This document shows, in pieces, positions 49,641-58,540 of a stretch of 64,000 nt of DNA. The position numbers were made by a program, and so were the translations under genes. The first letter of the stretch is position 1. The number at the start of each line of letters is the position of its first letter. The stretch is from assembly GCF_009911795.1 (NCBI RefSeq), contig NZ_CP047898.1:4588001-4652000 (forward strand). The letters are read 5' to 3'. The notes below the pieces were generated by a model. It did not search any database, was not told where the DNA came from, and saw only the letters and a list, made by a program, of their open reading frames with translations. The stretch comes from Pseudarthrobacter psychrotolerans (GTDB lineage Bacteria > Actinomycetota > Actinomycetes > Actinomycetales > Micrococcaceae).

Positions 49641-50150
49641 TCAGCCGAACGTGCAGTCGACGATGACTTTTCTCAGGGCGGTCTCGAGGATGGCGAGTTC
49701 CTGTTCGTCGAGCCGCTCGACGAACCGTTTCGACACACCCTGGAGATGGACCGGCACTGTTTCGGTCAAACGGGCGATACCGGCGTCGGTCAGGGCGACA
49801 ACCACGCCGCGCCCGTCCGCGGCGGTGTTCGCGCGACGTACCAGGCCATCATCGACTAACCGCGCGACGCGGCGGGTCAGCCCCGAGCGGGAGAGGAGGG
49901 TTCGTGCGGCGAGCTCTGTCATCCGTAGCTGGCCGCCCGCGCTGGCGAGCTGAGCCAATACGTCGAAGTCGGCGAGGCGCAGGCCCGTGTCTTGCCTGAG
50001 GTCGGTGTCGAGTTGGCGTATGAGCGTGGCGTGGGCCTGCAGCAACGCACGCCACGCCGGCTCTCCGCGCCGACCCGGCAGCGACTCATCGACAAGCCGG
50101 CCGAAGAGCGCTGCTACATCACCCGGTGAGGAATTTCTGTGCATACCCAC
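49641..50150 (-). CDS. MarR family transcriptional regulator
   Basis: 169 residues (ATG at 50144 also possible). MarR winged helix: LADFDVLAQLASAGGQLRMT, ELAARTLLSRSGLTRRVARL, VDDGLVRRANTAADGRGVVV, ALTDAGIARL. It is divergent from the LUD/Gfo-Idh/LLM operon, with an imperfect palindrome in the 60-bp gap, so it is likely its repressor. Confidence 0.9.
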   Translation of the reverse strand: MGMHRNSSPGDVAALFGRLVDESLPGRRGEPAWRALLQAHATLIRQLDTDLRQDTGLRLADFDVLAQLASAGGQLRMTELAARTLLSRSGLTRRVARLVDDGLVRRANTAADGRGVVVALTDAGIARLTETVPVHLQGVSKRFVERLDEQELAILETALRKVIVDCTFG

Positions 50151-50163
50151 CAGTTAACTCCAT

Positions 50164-50187
50164 AGGTATTTGCAATCGCAAGTACCT
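50164..50187. promoter_or_regulatory. MarR operator, LUD operon
   Basis: AGGTATTTGC-aatc-GCAAGTACCT, 10-bp arms with one mismatch, centred between the divergent MarR and LUD genes. Confidence 0.65.
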
Positions 50188-50211
50188 CGGTGCGGTGAGG
50201 AGAACCGTCTC

Positions 50212-50856
50212 ATGAGTGAAGTCCAGCCCCTCAACAGCACACTCAACCGTCGATTCGCGGTTCCGGCGGAGGAAGCCCGCGTGGCGCGAACTGCGGCGGC
50301 GCTGGAAGCGAACGGGATCACCGTCCTTCGCGCCCGAAGCGCCGCTGAAGCGAAACGGATCGTCCTGGATCTCATCCCGGCGGGGTCGCAGGTGCACCAC
50401 AGCGCATCGCAGTCCCTGGAGGCTTCCGGTATCGCCGAGGAGATAGGCAGGTCTGGTCGGTACGAGTCCCTCCGGCCACGGGTCTTGGGCATGGACCGCG
50501 CGACGCAGGCCAACGAGATCCGCCGCCTCACTGCCTCGCCCGACGTCATGCTCGGCAGTGTCCACGCCGTTACCGAGACGGGGTCGCTGGTTGCTGCGTC
50601 CGCGAGTGGCAGCCAACTCGGCGCGTACGTATCCGGTGCCGGGAAGGTGATCCTGGTGGTTGGGACGCAGAAGATCGTGCCCGACCTCGAGGACGCACTC
50701 CGGCGCATCAACGAATACGCCTTCCCGCTCGAGGACGCGCGCGCCCAGGCTGCGTACGGTGTGCACAGCGGCGTGAACAAAGTTCTCATCATCAATCGCG
50801 AGTGGACACCGGGCCGGATCACCGTCGTCCTCTGCGACGAGCCTCTGGGGTTCTAG
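50212..50856 (+). CDS. LUD-domain protein (LutC/YkgG-like)
   Basis: 214 residues. The LUD fold is recognisable: FAVPAEEARVARTAAALEAN, VLDLIPAGSQVHHSASQSLE, VMLGSVHAVTETGSLVAASA, GAGKVILVVGTQKIVPDLED, ALRRINEYAFPLEDARAQAA. LutC acts in lactate utilisation with LutA and LutB, but neither partner is here, so this is a stand-alone LUD protein. First gene of a MarR-controlled operon; the next gene starts 3 bp later. Confidence 0.85.
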   Translation: MSEVQPLNSTLNRRFAVPAEEARVARTAAALEANGITVLRARSAAEAKRIVLDLIPAGSQVHHSASQSLEASGIAEEIGRSGRYESLRPRVLGMDRATQANEIRRLTASPDVMLGSVHAVTETGSLVAASASGSQLGAYVSGAGKVILVVGTQKIVPDLEDALRRINEYAFPLEDARAQAAYGVHSGVNKVLIINREWTPGRITVVLCDEPLGF

Positions 50857-50858
50857 CA

Positions 50859-52025
50859 ATGCCTGAATCGACGCTGGGAGTCGGGATCATCGGGGTCAGC
50901 CCCGTCCGGGGTTGGGCCGCCACCGCGCACATCCCGGCACTGCGGGCACTGCCGAATTACGAGATCCGGGCACTCAGCGCCCACCGCGCGGAATCCGCGC
51001 GCGCAGCAGGCGAAGCGTTCGGGATAAGCGCGGTGTTCTCAGACCACGAGCAACTACTTGCCCAACCAGACATCGACGTGGTCGCTGTGACGGTCAAGGT
51101 CCCGCACCATCGAGAGCTCGTCTCCGCCGCACTTGCCGCCGGCAAGGCCGTCTACTGCGAGTGGCCACTTGGCCGCGACCTCGACGACGCCCGGGCGATG
51201 GCCGCACTCGCCGCCGGGCACGGAACGCCTACGGTCGTCGGGTTGCAGGCCCGCCAGGCCCCCGCGATCCGGTTCGTCCAGGAGCTGCTCAGCGACGGAT
51301 ACGTCGGGGAGGTCCTGTCAACGACCATGGTGGGGCTGTCGGTCCCGGGCAACGTCGTGGTCCAGGCCAACGCCTACATGCTCGAGCAGACAAACGGGGC
51401 CAACGTGCTCACGATCGCAGTCGGCCACAGCCTGGACACCCTCAACCACGTACTGGGCGAATTCGCCGATCTGTCGGCCGTGTCGGATCTTCGCAGGCCG
51501 CTCATCACCATCAAAGAGACCGGAGAGCAGATCGTGAAAACGGCGGCTGACCAAATCGCGGTGATCGGCACGCTCACCTCCGGAGCGACCGCCAGTGTCC
51601 ACGTCCGTGAGGCCGTGGCCGGCGGCACCGGTTTTCTGTGGGAAATCAACGGCACCGACGGAACCCTCCGGATCACCGCGGACGCCGCGTACCCCGAAAT
51701 CTACCCCTTGACCGTCTGGGGAGCCCACGGGCCGAACGAGCCCGCCGCACTTCTCATCCCGGCGGCGCCGAGGCAGACATGGCCCGCGCTCACCAGCCTG
51801 GAAGGCACACCCGCCGAAAACGTCGGGCGTGCCTACGCGGCGTTCGCGGCAGACATCGACAACGGGACTCACACCGTGCCGGACTTCGCCGACGCCGTCG
51901 CACGCCACGATCTCATTGCCGCGATCGAGAGGTCCGCGGCATCAGGGGAACACGTGAAAGCAGCGACTCGTTTCGCCGAGCCGAGCCGAATTCTGACGAG
52001 ATTTCATGAAAGGAGTCGACCATGA
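50859..52025 (+). CDS. Gfo/Idh/MocA family oxidoreductase
   Basis: 388 residues. Rossmann start LGVGIIGVSPVRGWAATAHI, PALRALPNYEIRALSAHRAE; VVAVTVKVPHHRELVSAALA then GKAVYCEWPLG (E-W-P replaces the usual E-K-P, so the catalytic/cofactor Lys is absent). C-terminal beta-sheet domain with GFLWEINGTDGTLRITADAA. E-W-P variants belong to the galactose-repressor-like/Gal80-type branch, so a sensing rather than catalytic role is possible. It overlaps the next gene by 4 bp. Confidence 0.85.
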   Translation: MPESTLGVGIIGVSPVRGWAATAHIPALRALPNYEIRALSAHRAESARAAGEAFGISAVFSDHEQLLAQPDIDVVAVTVKVPHHRELVSAALAAGKAVYCEWPLGRDLDDARAMAALAAGHGTPTVVGLQARQAPAIRFVQELLSDGYVGEVLSTTMVGLSVPGNVVVQANAYMLEQTNGANVLTIAVGHSLDTLNHVLGEFADLSAVSDLRRPLITIKETGEQIVKTAADQIAVIGTLTSGATASVHVREAVAGGTGFLWEINGTDGTLRITADAAYPEIYPLTVWGAHGPNEPAALLIPAAPRQTWPALTSLEGTPAENVGRAYAAFAADIDNGTHTVPDFADAVARHDLIAAIERSAASGEHVKAATRFAEPSRILTRFHERSRP

Positions 52026-52480
52026 GACTCAACCACATCCCTCTCCGCCTGAGCACAGGAGCATTCATCCTGAATGCAGGTTGGGGCAAACGCGACCTGG
52101 ACAAAGACAGTGCGGCCGGACTTCAGGCCTTGGCAGCCAGGGTTTTTCCGCCGGTCAACAGAATCGATGCCGCGAAGTTCGGCACGATGCTTAGCTACGC
52201 GGAAATGACTCTGGGTGCGGCACTGCTGATACCTTTCCTGCCCAGCCGCGTGGCCGGGATCGGTCTCGGGATCTTCTCCGGGTCCCTTCTCGCCATGTAC
52301 CTGAGGACGCCCGGCATGACGCTTGAGGATGGCATCCGCCCCAGCCCGCAGGGGATCGGGCTGGCAAAGGACATCTGGATGCTCGGCATCGCCGCGGCCC
52401 TCGTGCTGGACCGCAAGCCCAAGCCTGGAGATGCAACCCAGCAACCTGCGACCATCCTGGAAGGAAAGCGGCGGAAATGA
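52022..52480 (+). CDS. DoxX-like small membrane protein
   Basis: 152 residues. Hydrophobic segments at about 15-25 (weak), 60-80 (MLSYAEMTLGAALLIPFLPS), 82-97 (VAGIGLGIFSGSLLAMYL) and 118-133 (WMLGIAAALVL); the layout resembles DoxX-type proteins, though family identity is not certain. Coupled by 4-bp overlaps to both neighbours in the MarR-controlled operon. Confidence 0.6.
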   Translation: MRLNHIPLRLSTGAFILNAGWGKRDLDKDSAAGLQALAARVFPPVNRIDAAKFGTMLSYAEMTLGAALLIPFLPSRVAGIGLGIFSGSLLAMYLRTPGMTLEDGIRPSPQGIGLAKDIWMLGIAAALVLDRKPKPGDATQQPATILEGKRRK

Positions 52481-53541
52481 CTGAATACCCGGTGAACCAA
52501 GGGGCACTCAATCCGGCCATCACCTTCGGGCTCGACACCTTTGGTGATGTCCACACCGACAACTCCGGGAAGCGGCTTTCGGACTCCCAGACCATCCGGA
52601 ATCTCGTCGACGAAGGTGTGCTCGCCGAGGAAACCGGTGTGGACTACTTCGGGATAGGGGAACACCATACAGAGAACTTTCCCCTGTCGGCCGGCGACGT
52701 CGTTCTCGCTGCCATCGCAGCCCGCACGTCACGCATTCACCTTGGCTCGGCAGTGACGGTCATCAGTTCCGATGACCCCGTTCGGGTGTTCCAGCGCTAT
52801 TCAACCTTGGACTCGTTGTCCAACGGCCGCGCCGAAGTCATCCTCGGACGAGGATCAAGCACAGAGTCCTTCCCACTGTTCGGGTACGACCTCCGAAACT
52901 ATGAGGAGCTCTTTGAAGAGAAGGTCAATCTGTTCGCCGAGCTTCTCAAGGAAAGGCCCGTCACTTGGAGCGGCAATACCCGGGCTGCCCTGCACGGACT
53001 GACTATTTATCCGCGCACGGAATCGGGCCATCTCTCGACCTGGATCGGCGTCGGCGGCAGCCCGGAGTCAGTCGTGCGCGCCGCACGGTACGGCTTCGCC
53101 CTCATGATTGCCATCATCGGCGGCGAAACCGCACGCTTTGCACCTTTCGCGGGACTGTTCCATAGAGCCCTGGCTGACTTCGGGCAGCCCGGGCGCCCCG
53201 TCGGCGTGCACTCACCCGGGCACATCGCCGCCACCGATGAACAGGCGATCGAGGAGTTCTGGCCCCACTACGAAACTGCGTTCGCGGAAGCCGCCAAAGT
53301 GCGAGGATTCAGGCCACCGACGATGCAAAACTTCCTCCGGGACGTCGGCCCGGGTGGGGCACTCTACGTGGGCTCGCCGGAATCGGTGGCCCGTAAGATC
53401 ACATCGACGCTCAGGACACTCGGGGCCAGCCGCTTCGACCTGAAGTACGGCATGCCCGGAGTACCCCAGACCAAAATCATGACCAGCATCGAGCTCTTCG
53501 GGTCTCAAGTGGCCCCGCTGGCACGCGACATGATGGCTTAG
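52477..53541 (+). CDS. LLM-class flavin-dependent oxidoreductase
   Basis: 354 residues, luciferase-like monooxygenase TIM barrel: NPAITFGLDTFGD, LAEETGVDYFGIGEHHTENF, VLAAIAARTSRIHLGSAVTV, SSDDPVRVFQRYSTLDSLSN, GRAEVILGRGSSTESFPLFG, and the late YVGSPESVARKITSTL. It binds F420 or FMN; the substrate is unknown. Last gene of the LUD operon. Combined with LUD and DoxX-like proteins, the operon looks like a redox or electrophile response unit (inference). Confidence 0.92.
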   Translation: MTEYPVNQGALNPAITFGLDTFGDVHTDNSGKRLSDSQTIRNLVDEGVLAEETGVDYFGIGEHHTENFPLSAGDVVLAAIAARTSRIHLGSAVTVISSDDPVRVFQRYSTLDSLSNGRAEVILGRGSSTESFPLFGYDLRNYEELFEEKVNLFAELLKERPVTWSGNTRAALHGLTIYPRTESGHLSTWIGVGGSPESVVRAARYGFALMIAIIGGETARFAPFAGLFHRALADFGQPGRPVGVHSPGHIAATDEQAIEEFWPHYETAFAEAAKVRGFRPPTMQNFLRDVGPGGALYVGSPESVARKITSTLRTLGASRFDLKYGMPGVPQTKIMTSIELFGSQVAPLARDMMA

Positions 53542-53603
53542 GTGACTGCAGCGGACAGGTCCATCAACTCCAGCCTGAGTCGCCGTCGTGCCAGGCCATC
53601 CGC

Positions 53604-54170
53604 ATGGCGCACGCCCCGATGCTGAACCACTGGTGGCAGGTGACGCTGTACGTCACGCCGCGCGGACTGACGACATCAAAGATCCCCTATGGGCGCGGGG
53701 CCTTCGACATCGAATTTGACTTCTGTGACCACCGGTTGCAACTACGCACCAGCAACGCAGCGGCCGGAAGCGTCGTCCTCAGAGCCAAGTCGGTCGCCGA
53801 ATTCCATGCCGAGGTATTCGAGACCCTAGGCAGGCTCGGCGTCGAGACGACCATCCGGGCGGCTCCGAATGAGGTGGAACCGGCCATACCCTTTGCCGAG
53901 GACGATCAGCATGCCTCCTACGACCCGGGGGCCATCCGGCTGTTCTGGCACCAATTAAATCCAGGCGGACCGTGTACTGAACGAACTCAGGCCTTACTTC
54001 AGAGGCAAGGCGAGTCCGGTCCACTTCTTCTGCAGATCCATGGACCTGGCGTACACACGGTTCTCCGGCCGGAGCGCGCCCGCCCGCCCCGGAGGGGTCC
54101 CCAACTGCGCCGACTGGGTGATGGTGGAGGGCTACTCCCACGAGCTCAGCAGCTGCGGGTTTTGGCCCGG
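53604..54170 (+). pseudogene. DUF5996 family protein, frameshifted and truncated
   Basis: APMLNHWWQVTLYVTPRGLT, TSKIPYGRGAFDIEFDFCDH, RLQLRTSN and EPAIPFAEDDQHASYDPGAI match the N-terminal half of DUF5996. Near 53961 the frame shifts and homology continues as QADRVLNELRPYFRGKASPV, HFFCRSMDLAYTRFSGRSAP, YSHELSSCGFWPGGG. The normal N-terminal about 35 residues and the C-terminal end are missing. Decayed gene; function of the family unknown. Confidence 0.75.
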
Positions 54171-54302
54171 GGGAGGAGATGAGGGCGCAACAGCCGTGAT
54201 CACCGAATGGCGCCGCTCAGCAACCATTCCTTCGGCGCGCAATACGTGTCTGCGTAAAGTAGCGGGTGGCCGAAGGGCACTCCGATCCGAGGGGAAGTCA
54301 CA

Positions 54303-54650
54303 ATGAATACCACACCCGGAATCGACATTTCGATTCCACCCAGCGGGACTGGTTGCGTTGAATGCGAGGCCAGCGGAGGCTGGTGGCTGCATCTGCGCCG
54401 GTGCGCCCAGTGCGGGCACATCGGCTGTTGCGACAACTCGCCGGCGCAACACGCCACAGCACATGCACATTCAACAGGCCACCCGGTCATCCGCAGCTTC
54501 GAACCAGGCGAAGACTGGTTCTTCGACTATCCCAGCTCCAAGTTTTTCGCCGGACCGGAGCTTGAGCCGCCGGCGCATCACCCCCTCGATCAAAGCGTTC
54601 CGGGCCCGGCCTCACGCGTCGCGGCTGACTGGCGGCAGCACCTGCACTGA
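54303..54650 (+). CDS. UBP-type zinc finger protein
   Basis: 115 residues. A ZnF-UBP-like metal site is evident: GCVECEASGGWWLHLRRCAQ, CGHIGCCDNSPAQHATAHAH, STGHPVIRSFEPGEDWFFDY, with the Cys/His ligand order and the conserved W-x-H-L-R and G-H-P-V. Small bacterial proteins of this kind are common in actinobacteria; partners and function are unknown. Confidence 0.88.
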   Translation: MNTTPGIDISIPPSGTGCVECEASGGWWLHLRRCAQCGHIGCCDNSPAQHATAHAHSTGHPVIRSFEPGEDWFFDYPSSKFFAGPELEPPAHHPLDQSVPGPASRVAADWRQHLH

Positions 54651-54783
54651 CGGGGGTGCCAGGCCGAACAACACTTCCGCTGGCGGTTGTGCGGATGTTC
54701 GAACGGCCGGGTCTTAGCATTGGACGTATGAAGGGACGTATGAAGGTTGGTAAGGTCCACGGACGCTCAGGGTGGAAACTGTC

Positions 54784-55214
54784 GTGACCGGTGACAGGGA
54801 TCGGGATGCTTCAAGGCGCCCGCGGCAGGCCCGGCCACGTGACGCTCTTGGGCGGCCGCTGCCGTACGGAAGCGCTGGCGTCGAGCCGGTCTCGGAGGAG
54901 CCGCTGCCACCGGCGCAGACGTTGGTCTCGGCCCGGAGTCTGGTGGACGCTGGCCGGCCCTTCGCCGCCCATGAGGTACTCGAGGCCCGCTGGAAGGCTG
55001 GGCCGGCCGAAGAACGCAACCTTTGGCAAGGTCTCGCCCAGATCTGCGTCGGGCTCACCCACGCTGCTCGGGGAACAGCGTTGGCGCGCACCGGCTCTTC
55101 GAGCGCGGTGCGGCCCGACTCGAGGAGTACGGTTCCGGCGAAGGGCCGACCTACGGGCTCGACTTGTCCGCCGTTGTGAGTTGCGCACGTGATCGGATGC
55201 GCACCGGCCGCTGA
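54784..55214 (+). pseudogene. DUF309 domain protein, single-base frameshift
   Basis: GTG start at 54784: VTGDRDRDASRRPRQARPRD, ALGRPLPYGSAGVEPVSEEP, then DAGRPFAAHEVLEARWKAGP, NLWQGLAQICVGLTHAARG, the DUF309 core with its H-E-x-x-E-x-x-W motif. Near 55074 one A appears to be missing; adding it restores NSVGAHRLFERGAARLEEYG to a stop at 55214, giving a normal 143-residue protein. Either a pseudogene or a sequencing indel. Confidence 0.75.
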
Positions 55215-55491
55215 GGTGCAAGCAAGACGTGGCCGAACACCTCATCGCCGATCTGTACGTGGTCGACTCCCTTACCGACTGCCGCGACTATACCGGCGAC
55301 ATCGCGACCGAGAATTACCGGGTAGTTGTGCGGCATCACCGAGGCGAGCAGCCCGGCGGGATGCCATTGTCGATCGGGTTCAGGCCGGCTGCCTTCACGC
55401 GGATGAGGACGGTGCCTTCTGTGACGTCGGGGACGGGCACGTCGGACAGTTGCGGCTGCTGGCCGGCGGCGGGCACGTGAAGTGCAAGCAT
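55215..55491 (-). pseudogene. Quinone oxidoreductase (MDR family), N-terminal relic
   Basis: From ATG 55491 the frame reads MLALHVPAAGQQPQLSDVPV, PDVTEGTVLIRVKAAGLNPI, DNGIP; after a shift near 55358 it resumes as AGLLASVMPHNYPVILGRDV, AGIVAAVGKGVDHVQIGDEV, FGHVLLAPQR, the N-terminal GroES-like domain of zinc-independent NADPH:quinone oxidoreductases. The nucleotide-binding domain is missing. Confidence 0.75.
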
Positions 55492-55536
55492 GAATGGTTA
55501 TCCTTCGCAGAGGATTATTGTGGAAAGTCGCGTCCT

Positions 55537-55917
55537 CTAGGACACGAAGGTGTACGGGCCGAACCTGCCCCAGACGATTGCGGCCGCGAGAACGAGCAGG
55601 ACGACGTTGGCCACGATCGCCGGCATTTCCTTGCGCCGGGCGTGCGTGACGATGGCGCCGACCATAATGATTGCGAGGCCGAGGGCGGCCGTCGGGACCA
55701 GCACGGGGACGATCCCCAGGAGCGCCGGAAGGATCAAACCGACCGCGGCGAGGATTTCCAGCAGGCCAATTGCCTTGACCGCCCCTGGGTTGTAGTCCTC
55801 CGTCCAGCCCATTCCCGAGGCTGCCAGCTTCTCTTTCGGCTGAAGGAGCTTCATGGCGCCAGCAGCCAGGAAGGCGGCGGCCAGTACACTCGCGGTGATC
55901 CACAGGACAATATTCAT
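55537..55917 (-). CDS. DoxX family membrane protein
   Basis: 126 residues, four transmembrane helices (IVLWITASVLAAAFLAAGAM; AIGLLEILAAVGLILPALLG; LVPTAALGLAIIMVGAIVTH; AIVANVVLLVLAAAIVWGRF). The DoxX motif pattern includes GAMKLLQPKEKLAASGMGW and AIGLLEILAAVGLILP. Probably involved in redox or membrane homeostasis. It is divergent from the MarR gene at 56035, which likely controls it. Confidence 0.88.
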   Translation of the reverse strand: MNIVLWITASVLAAAFLAAGAMKLLQPKEKLAASGMGWTEDYNPGAVKAIGLLEILAAVGLILPALLGIVPVLVPTAALGLAIIMVGAIVTHARRKEMPAIVANVVLLVLAAAIVWGRFGPYTFVS

Positions 55918-55948
55918 GACGTTACGAACCTCTCGATTGACTTCAATC

Positions 55949-55979
55949 TTTAAGTGAACCGTAGGCCTATTGACTTAAA
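55949..55979. promoter_or_regulatory. Inverted repeat between DoxX and MarR genes
   Basis: TTTAAGT (55949-55955) and ACTTAAA (55973-55979) separated by 17 bp, AT-rich, within the divergent promoter region; candidate MarR site. Confidence 0.5.
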
Positions 55980-56034
55980 CATGCAAGTGATTAGTGCGTA
56001 ATTAACTTTACGCTTGAAGCGATATGCTGGTTCC

Positions 56035-56553
56035 ATGGACACTTCCACTGCTGATTCCAAGGGCACTTCAGGGGAGCCGCGCTGGCTGAGCGGCGAGGAG
56101 AGGGACGCCTGGCTCAGGCTCGCCAGCATCCTGATCCGACTCCCGGCGGAAATGGACGCACAACTGCAGCGCGACGCCGGCATCAGACACTTTGAATATC
56201 AACTGATGGCCGGGCTGTCCGAAGTTCCGGACCGCACCATGCGGATGAGCGATCTAGCGGTGCTCACCGAAGGCTCCTTGCCGCGATTGTCTCAAGTCGT
56301 CGGCCGTCTGGAGAAGTCGGGATGGGTCTCCCGCTCACCGGATCCAACCGATGGCCGGTACACCCTGGCCACCCTCACCGAAGAGGGCTGGGAAAAGGTA
56401 GTGAAGACGGCGCCAGGGCACGTCGAGACCGTCCGCGCCCTCGTCTTCGATCCCCTGACAAAGGCCCAAGTACGACAGCTGACCGGCATCGGCCAGCGCA
56501 TCATGCGCGCGATCGACCCCGACGACCCTTGCCTCGGCCCCCACACCGGCTGA
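56035..56553 (+). CDS. MarR family transcriptional regulator
   Basis: 172 residues from the ATG at 56035. MarR core: HFEYQLMAGLSEVPDRTMRM, SDLAVLTEGSLPRLSQVVGR, LEKSGWVSRSPDPTDGRYTL, ATLTEEGWEKV, similar in layout to the MarR at 13409. It is divergent from the DoxX gene with AT-rich inverted repeats between, so it probably represses that gene and itself. Confidence 0.9.
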   Translation: MDTSTADSKGTSGEPRWLSGEERDAWLRLASILIRLPAEMDAQLQRDAGIRHFEYQLMAGLSEVPDRTMRMSDLAVLTEGSLPRLSQVVGRLEKSGWVSRSPDPTDGRYTLATLTEEGWEKVVKTAPGHVETVRALVFDPLTKAQVRQLTGIGQRIMRAIDPDDPCLGPHTG

Positions 56554-57160
56554 CACATTGGCGCCCATGCCGAGTCATGGAACTGCCCGGATCCTATCGA
56601 CTTCCTGGAAGCGGTGACCGCTCAGGGTTCCCAATGGATCAGAACCGCCAGCCCGTGATGCGTCTAACCACCATTCTCGACCGACAGCCGCACATTCGCG
56701 GACATAATTCGGCGGCATGGAAGGCCCGATGGCTGTGGCTTTCCGATTTAGATGGCGGCATTTCTTCAGAAGTAAATGGCGGCATTGTTGCCCACGTCGC
56801 AGGCTTGGATGGTGTCAGATGCGGAACCCTCTACGCGCGCACGAATGGCTGAATCTGCCGACGGCGCGGTATCTCGCCCGCCCGCTGAACCTCGAAGTGG
56901 GCAACACGGCCGCGACATCGAATCCGAGCGTCAACGCGACAACGGGCGCCTGGTCGATGACATTGGGACAGCTCGGCGCGCAGGAAGCGTTGTACTCCCG
57001 GGCGACCCCGACTGACTTCACTGGGAACATCGGCAACAACGCGGTGGCGAGACCGATCTCGGTCCTCTAGAAGTTCCCCGACCGGGATGGCGCGCCACTC
57101 GTGAATGCCTTCTGCATTCACGAATGCCCTGCTAGCGTGACACGCAAGGCACGGATACCG
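56554..57160. other. Decayed intergenic stretch
   Basis: About 600 bp without a supportable gene. A direct repeat ATGGCGGCATT occurs at 56752-56762 and 56776-56786, and a related ggcggcatgg at about 56711, a spacing often seen at insertion-sequence ends. An open frame at 56823-57070 has no recognisable homology. Confidence 0.4.
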
Positions 57161-57967
57161 GTGAACGGAGCAGCGGTGAACCTCGAACGCTGGAAGTGGG
57201 ATCTCCTCGAGTCTGGACCGGCAGGGGCCGGTCACACAGTGCTCCTGCTGCCCGCCGGTCTGTGCACTGCAGTGTTCTACGAGGAGCTGATGGCCGAGCC
57301 AAAGCTGGCAGGCGTGCGGCTGGTCGCAGCGACATTGCCAGGGCACGGAGGCAGTCCCGCTCCCGACGACGTCAGCATTGAGAACTATGCGCGGCTCACG
57401 TGCGAGCTCGCCGCCGACGTCGGCTGCGACGCGGTGGTCGGTCACAGTTTTGGCGCCACTGTTGCGCTCGAGATGGCGGCTTCGGGCGGGTTCTCTGGGC
57501 CGCTCGTGCTGTTGGCGCCCAGTTTCTCGCGCGAGGGCGAGGCGAAATTCTTCCGCGCCCTCGATCGACTCAGCCGCGTACTGGCGCACCTGCCATACGT
57601 CGCGATGCTGAAACTCATACCCGGCGAGGTGAAAGCGAGACCGCTGTCCCCGGACCGCCGTGATGTGCTCGTCGTTGAACTTCAAAAGAACGATCCGTGA
57701 TTCATGCGCAAGGCATTCCGCAGCTATCTGCAATACCTGGACCGCTACGGCTCGGTCGCGTCACGGTTGTGCGAGGCCATGGTGCCGGCCTGGGTCGTTC
57801 ACGGTGAAAGCGGCGACGGCGGGATCACCAGAGAGGAGCGGCGCACATTCCAAGGATGCCCGCGCATCAGGGTGATCACGATCCCTGGCCCAAGCTTCTT
57901 GACTGCCAACGAGGAACCTGCGCTGGTTGCCGACCTCGTCGTCGAAGCGCTTGCGCAGACGCACTGA
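57161..57967 (+). pseudogene. Alpha/beta hydrolase with internal stop and lost catalytic His
   Basis: The same frame runs from 57161 to 57967 with one TGA at 57698-57700. Before the stop: VLLLPAGLCTAVFYEELMAE, VAATLPGHGGSPAPDDVSIE and the nucleophile elbow VVGHSFGATVALEMAA. After it: MRKAFRSYLQYLDRYGSVAS, AWVVHGESGDGGITREERR, ending TIPGPSFLTANEEPALVADL, where homologues carry G-H-F. So the catalytic His is also replaced. CGA to TGA is the likely nonsense change. Confidence 0.75.
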
Positions 57968-58096
57968 CCCTCAGATCGCCACTTGCACCTAACTGGACTG
58001 TGGGCTCGTTTCCCTACGTGTCAGGCTGGAACGGTACCAGGGGCTCATAGCAAGTCCGTTTAATCGCGTGGGGCGAGAGCCAGGAATCCAGCAATC

Positions 58097-58540
58097 ATGT
58101 CCAGTCCAGTTTTGAGTGCAGTACGCGAAGATAGTGCTGTGAATAGTAGTAATTCTTCCGGGCCGCGGGCCGGTGGTCCGCGGCCGCGCCGGTCGTTCAC
58201 TCCGGTCCAGAAGCTCGAGTTCCTCGCCGCCTACGAGAACGCGTGTGAGACCAATGCCGGCGGCGCTTTCCTGCGCACGGAGGGCCTGTATTCGTCGCAG
58301 ATGACCGAGTGGCGGCGGCTGCGTGACGCCGGTGTCCTGGCCGGGAAGAAGGCTGGGGATTCGATCGGGAAACTGTCGGCGGAGCAGGCTGAGAACGCGC
58401 GTTTGCGCCGCCAGTTAGAGGTGAGTGAGGGCCGGTTGAAGCAGACCGAGGCAGCCTTGGAGCTGATGGGAAAACTACAGGCGTTCTTAGAGAGCGCCTC
58501 AGAGGATATGCCGGACGGGCCCCGGTCCAAGAAACGCTGA
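58097..58540 (+). CDS. IS3-family transposase, OrfA
   Basis: 147 residues. HTH-like start (RRSFTPVQKLEFLAAYENAC, SSQMTEWRRLRDAGVL) and a C-terminal leucine-zipper-like coiled coil (AEQAENARLRRQLEVSEGRL, KQTEAALELMGKLQAFLESA), as in IS3 OrfA. Its TGA overlaps the OrfB ATG (TGATG). Confidence 0.85.
   Translation: MSSPVLSAVREDSAVNSSNSSGPRAGGPRPRRSFTPVQKLEFLAAYENACETNAGGAFLRTEGLYSSQMTEWRRLRDAGVLAGKKAGDSIGKLSAEQAENARLRRQLEVSEGRLKQTEAALELMGKLQAFLESASEDMPDGPRSKKR

Noticed and set aside
56823..57070. Open frame with LGQLGAQEALYSRATPTDFT
   Set aside because: No recognisable family, no good ribosome site, lies in a decayed stretch.
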